DNA of 64,000 bases. It comes from Bradysia coprophila (Eukaryota; Arthropoda; Insecta; Diptera; Sciaridae). Below, one piece after another: positions 62,659 through 64,000 of this stretch. The position numbers and the translations under genes are program-made. The notes under the pieces are model-generated. The model was not told the DNA's origin, made no database searches, and was given only the letters and a program-made list of their open reading frames with translations. The first letter of the stretch is position 1. Each line of letters begins with the position of its first letter. The stretch covers positions 5,364,255 to 5,428,254 of the forward strand of contig NC_050736.1 of assembly GCF_014529535.1 (NCBI RefSeq). Reading direction: 5' to 3'.

Positions 62659-64000
62659 TAATAATCCAGAACAATAATATCATTTAAAACTTAGTTTTTT
62701 AAAAACAATCATGACGATATCATCGTCCAGTACTTAATAGCACCTAAGGGAGACTATTTTTACGATGTGTAAATGGCACCCAAGAGGCACTTTTTTGCAC
62801 GACGGACAAATAGCAGCGGCCCAGACGTACATCACTGTTTGAAAGTTGACCATACTTTGACTGATGGCTGGCCATGGTGGTGGTGAGTACGGACGTCAGA
62901 GTGGGCTCAATTTGTCGGCCGTGTGTAGACCAACAATCCTACAAATTTTAGCATATTTGGTTCCTCCGTACTCAAGATATTGCTAAAACAGTGTTTTAAC
63001 CACCCTCTGAGATCATATGTCATGTAGACATATTACATTCGAACTGGATTTTGTTTAAAAAAAATACAGATACATGTTCGCTAGAATTGAATCCAATGAG
63101 CTACAACTCAATCATATCGGAGCGAGCTTGTTTTCCAAATGTCTGAGTAATTGGCGAATTGACTCTTAATATAAACTTGTCGAATATCCAATTAAATTAG
63201 GATCAGTCAAGGGACCTGACCCATCCACAAGATGGGACTAGTCAAATACTATATCTATTTAATAAGGTTTTTTAAGACTAGCAGCCACGCTTTAATGGAC
63301 TATTAACTATAATTGAGAATAATCACTAACATTAGAGTGAATTTTCTAAAACTTGAACAAAAGTTGTCTCATCAGAGTAAAAGTAGCCCGAGTCAGTTTT
63401 TACTCTGTACAATGTATTCAGTTGTGTGTACAAATTAGAGTTGTTTACGCTATGTCAACTATGTCCATGAGCACAGCTATGAAAATCTGGACGTTTTACA
63501 ATAAATGAAAATCAGTACTTCATATTTCTCCCTAAATGTAGTTAATGTTCTCGAAGTCAATCTGGACTAAAATGAGCATGTCAAATGCTTCTTTTTTAGC
63601 AATTGAAATAATCGTATATATAGCGTGAACTATCCTTACATCGCTGAAGAAAAGTTATACTAATTCGAATTCACAGGAAGCGGCAGCTGCATCTATGTGA
63701 GACATCTATATATTCTATATGTCTGAGATATATCATAGCATATATATCTTACAGTCTCATTTAGTAAACAATATAGATAATGTGAATTTTTAATTTGACT
63801 CGTCCCTTCGTACTGTGCTGTCGACATTGCCTCGGCAATTTCTTTATGCAATGAATGAAGCAAAGAATGTGATAATGTATGTGATTTTAGGGCTCATGGC
63901 TTTTCACCAGGAAAGATAAATGAAGTGAGAGGAGACGATGAGTTAAACATAAAAGGCTTTTGAACGAATATGAGTTTCGTACGGGTCGCGTCAGTTATGT
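62659..64000. other. Right flank of the satellite, no gene seen
   Basis: Unique-looking AT-rich sequence with a somewhat more GC-rich patch at 62,800-62,930. No frame above 60 codons and no splice-consistent exons that I could recognise. Confidence 0.5.

Noticed and set aside
54109..62661. Many open frames of 60-196 codons with FKFSSSQKFP or FRLHKNFH repeats
   Set aside because: They arise from stop-free frames of the satellite unit, shift frame with T-run length and encode poly-Phe linkers. No start, splice or domain support.

Overview
The window is nuclear DNA of an insect, most likely a dipteran, although the species cannot be named from sequence alone. The evidence is AT-rich DNA, many 55-67 nt GT-AG introns beside very long repeat-filled ones, an insect-type DUF1091 secreted protein, a BTB protein with Pipsqueak-like helix-turn-helix repeats, and a copia-type LTR element whose primer-binding site resembles that of Drosophila copia.

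Layout. Positions 1-6.6 kb hold three copies of one composite repeat: a decayed antisense reverse-transcriptase fragment, a 5S rRNA-like head, a strongly structured body, a MITE in two copies, and a cluster of ~19-bp palindromes around a tRNA-like sequence. Positions 7.1-9.1 kb hold two non-autonomous terminal-inverted-repeat elements, one with a perfect 8-bp target duplication (hAT type). The last exons of a secreted EGF-like gene lie at 9.7-10.1 kb (minus strand). A complete three-exon DUF1091 gene lies at 14.1-14.9 kb (plus), with a MITE in its second intron. Positions 15.2-17 kb are repeats.

The dominant gene is the WDR47 (nemitin) orthologue on the minus strand, from a probable 5'UTR exon near 48.0 kb to the stop at 19,316. 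Twelve coding exons give a canonical protein of about 901 residues (LisH-CTLH, linker, seven-blade WD40). Two further modules in its introns (35.3-33.8 kb and 24.6-22.3 kb) have their own ATG and fit the WD40 exons in phase, so three alternative N-termini on one propeller are plausible. The introns carry a 620-bp copia-type TRIM element, a 2.5-kb hAT-like element with a nested repeat, and many foldback elements.

Right of WDR47 lie a divergent first exon of an unknown plus-strand gene (48.2 kb) and a complete BTB gene with four helix-turn-helix units (49.8-51.2 kb). Positions 53.75-62.66 kb are one satellite array of roughly 120 units of ~70-75 bp with higher-order structure. The final 1.3 kb shows no gene.

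The genes have unrelated jobs: a microtubule-linked WD40 scaffold, a nuclear DNA-binding factor and two secreted proteins. No operon or multi-gene system is visible. The most unusual content is the modular WDR47 5' structure and the 5S/tRNA-headed composite repeat.
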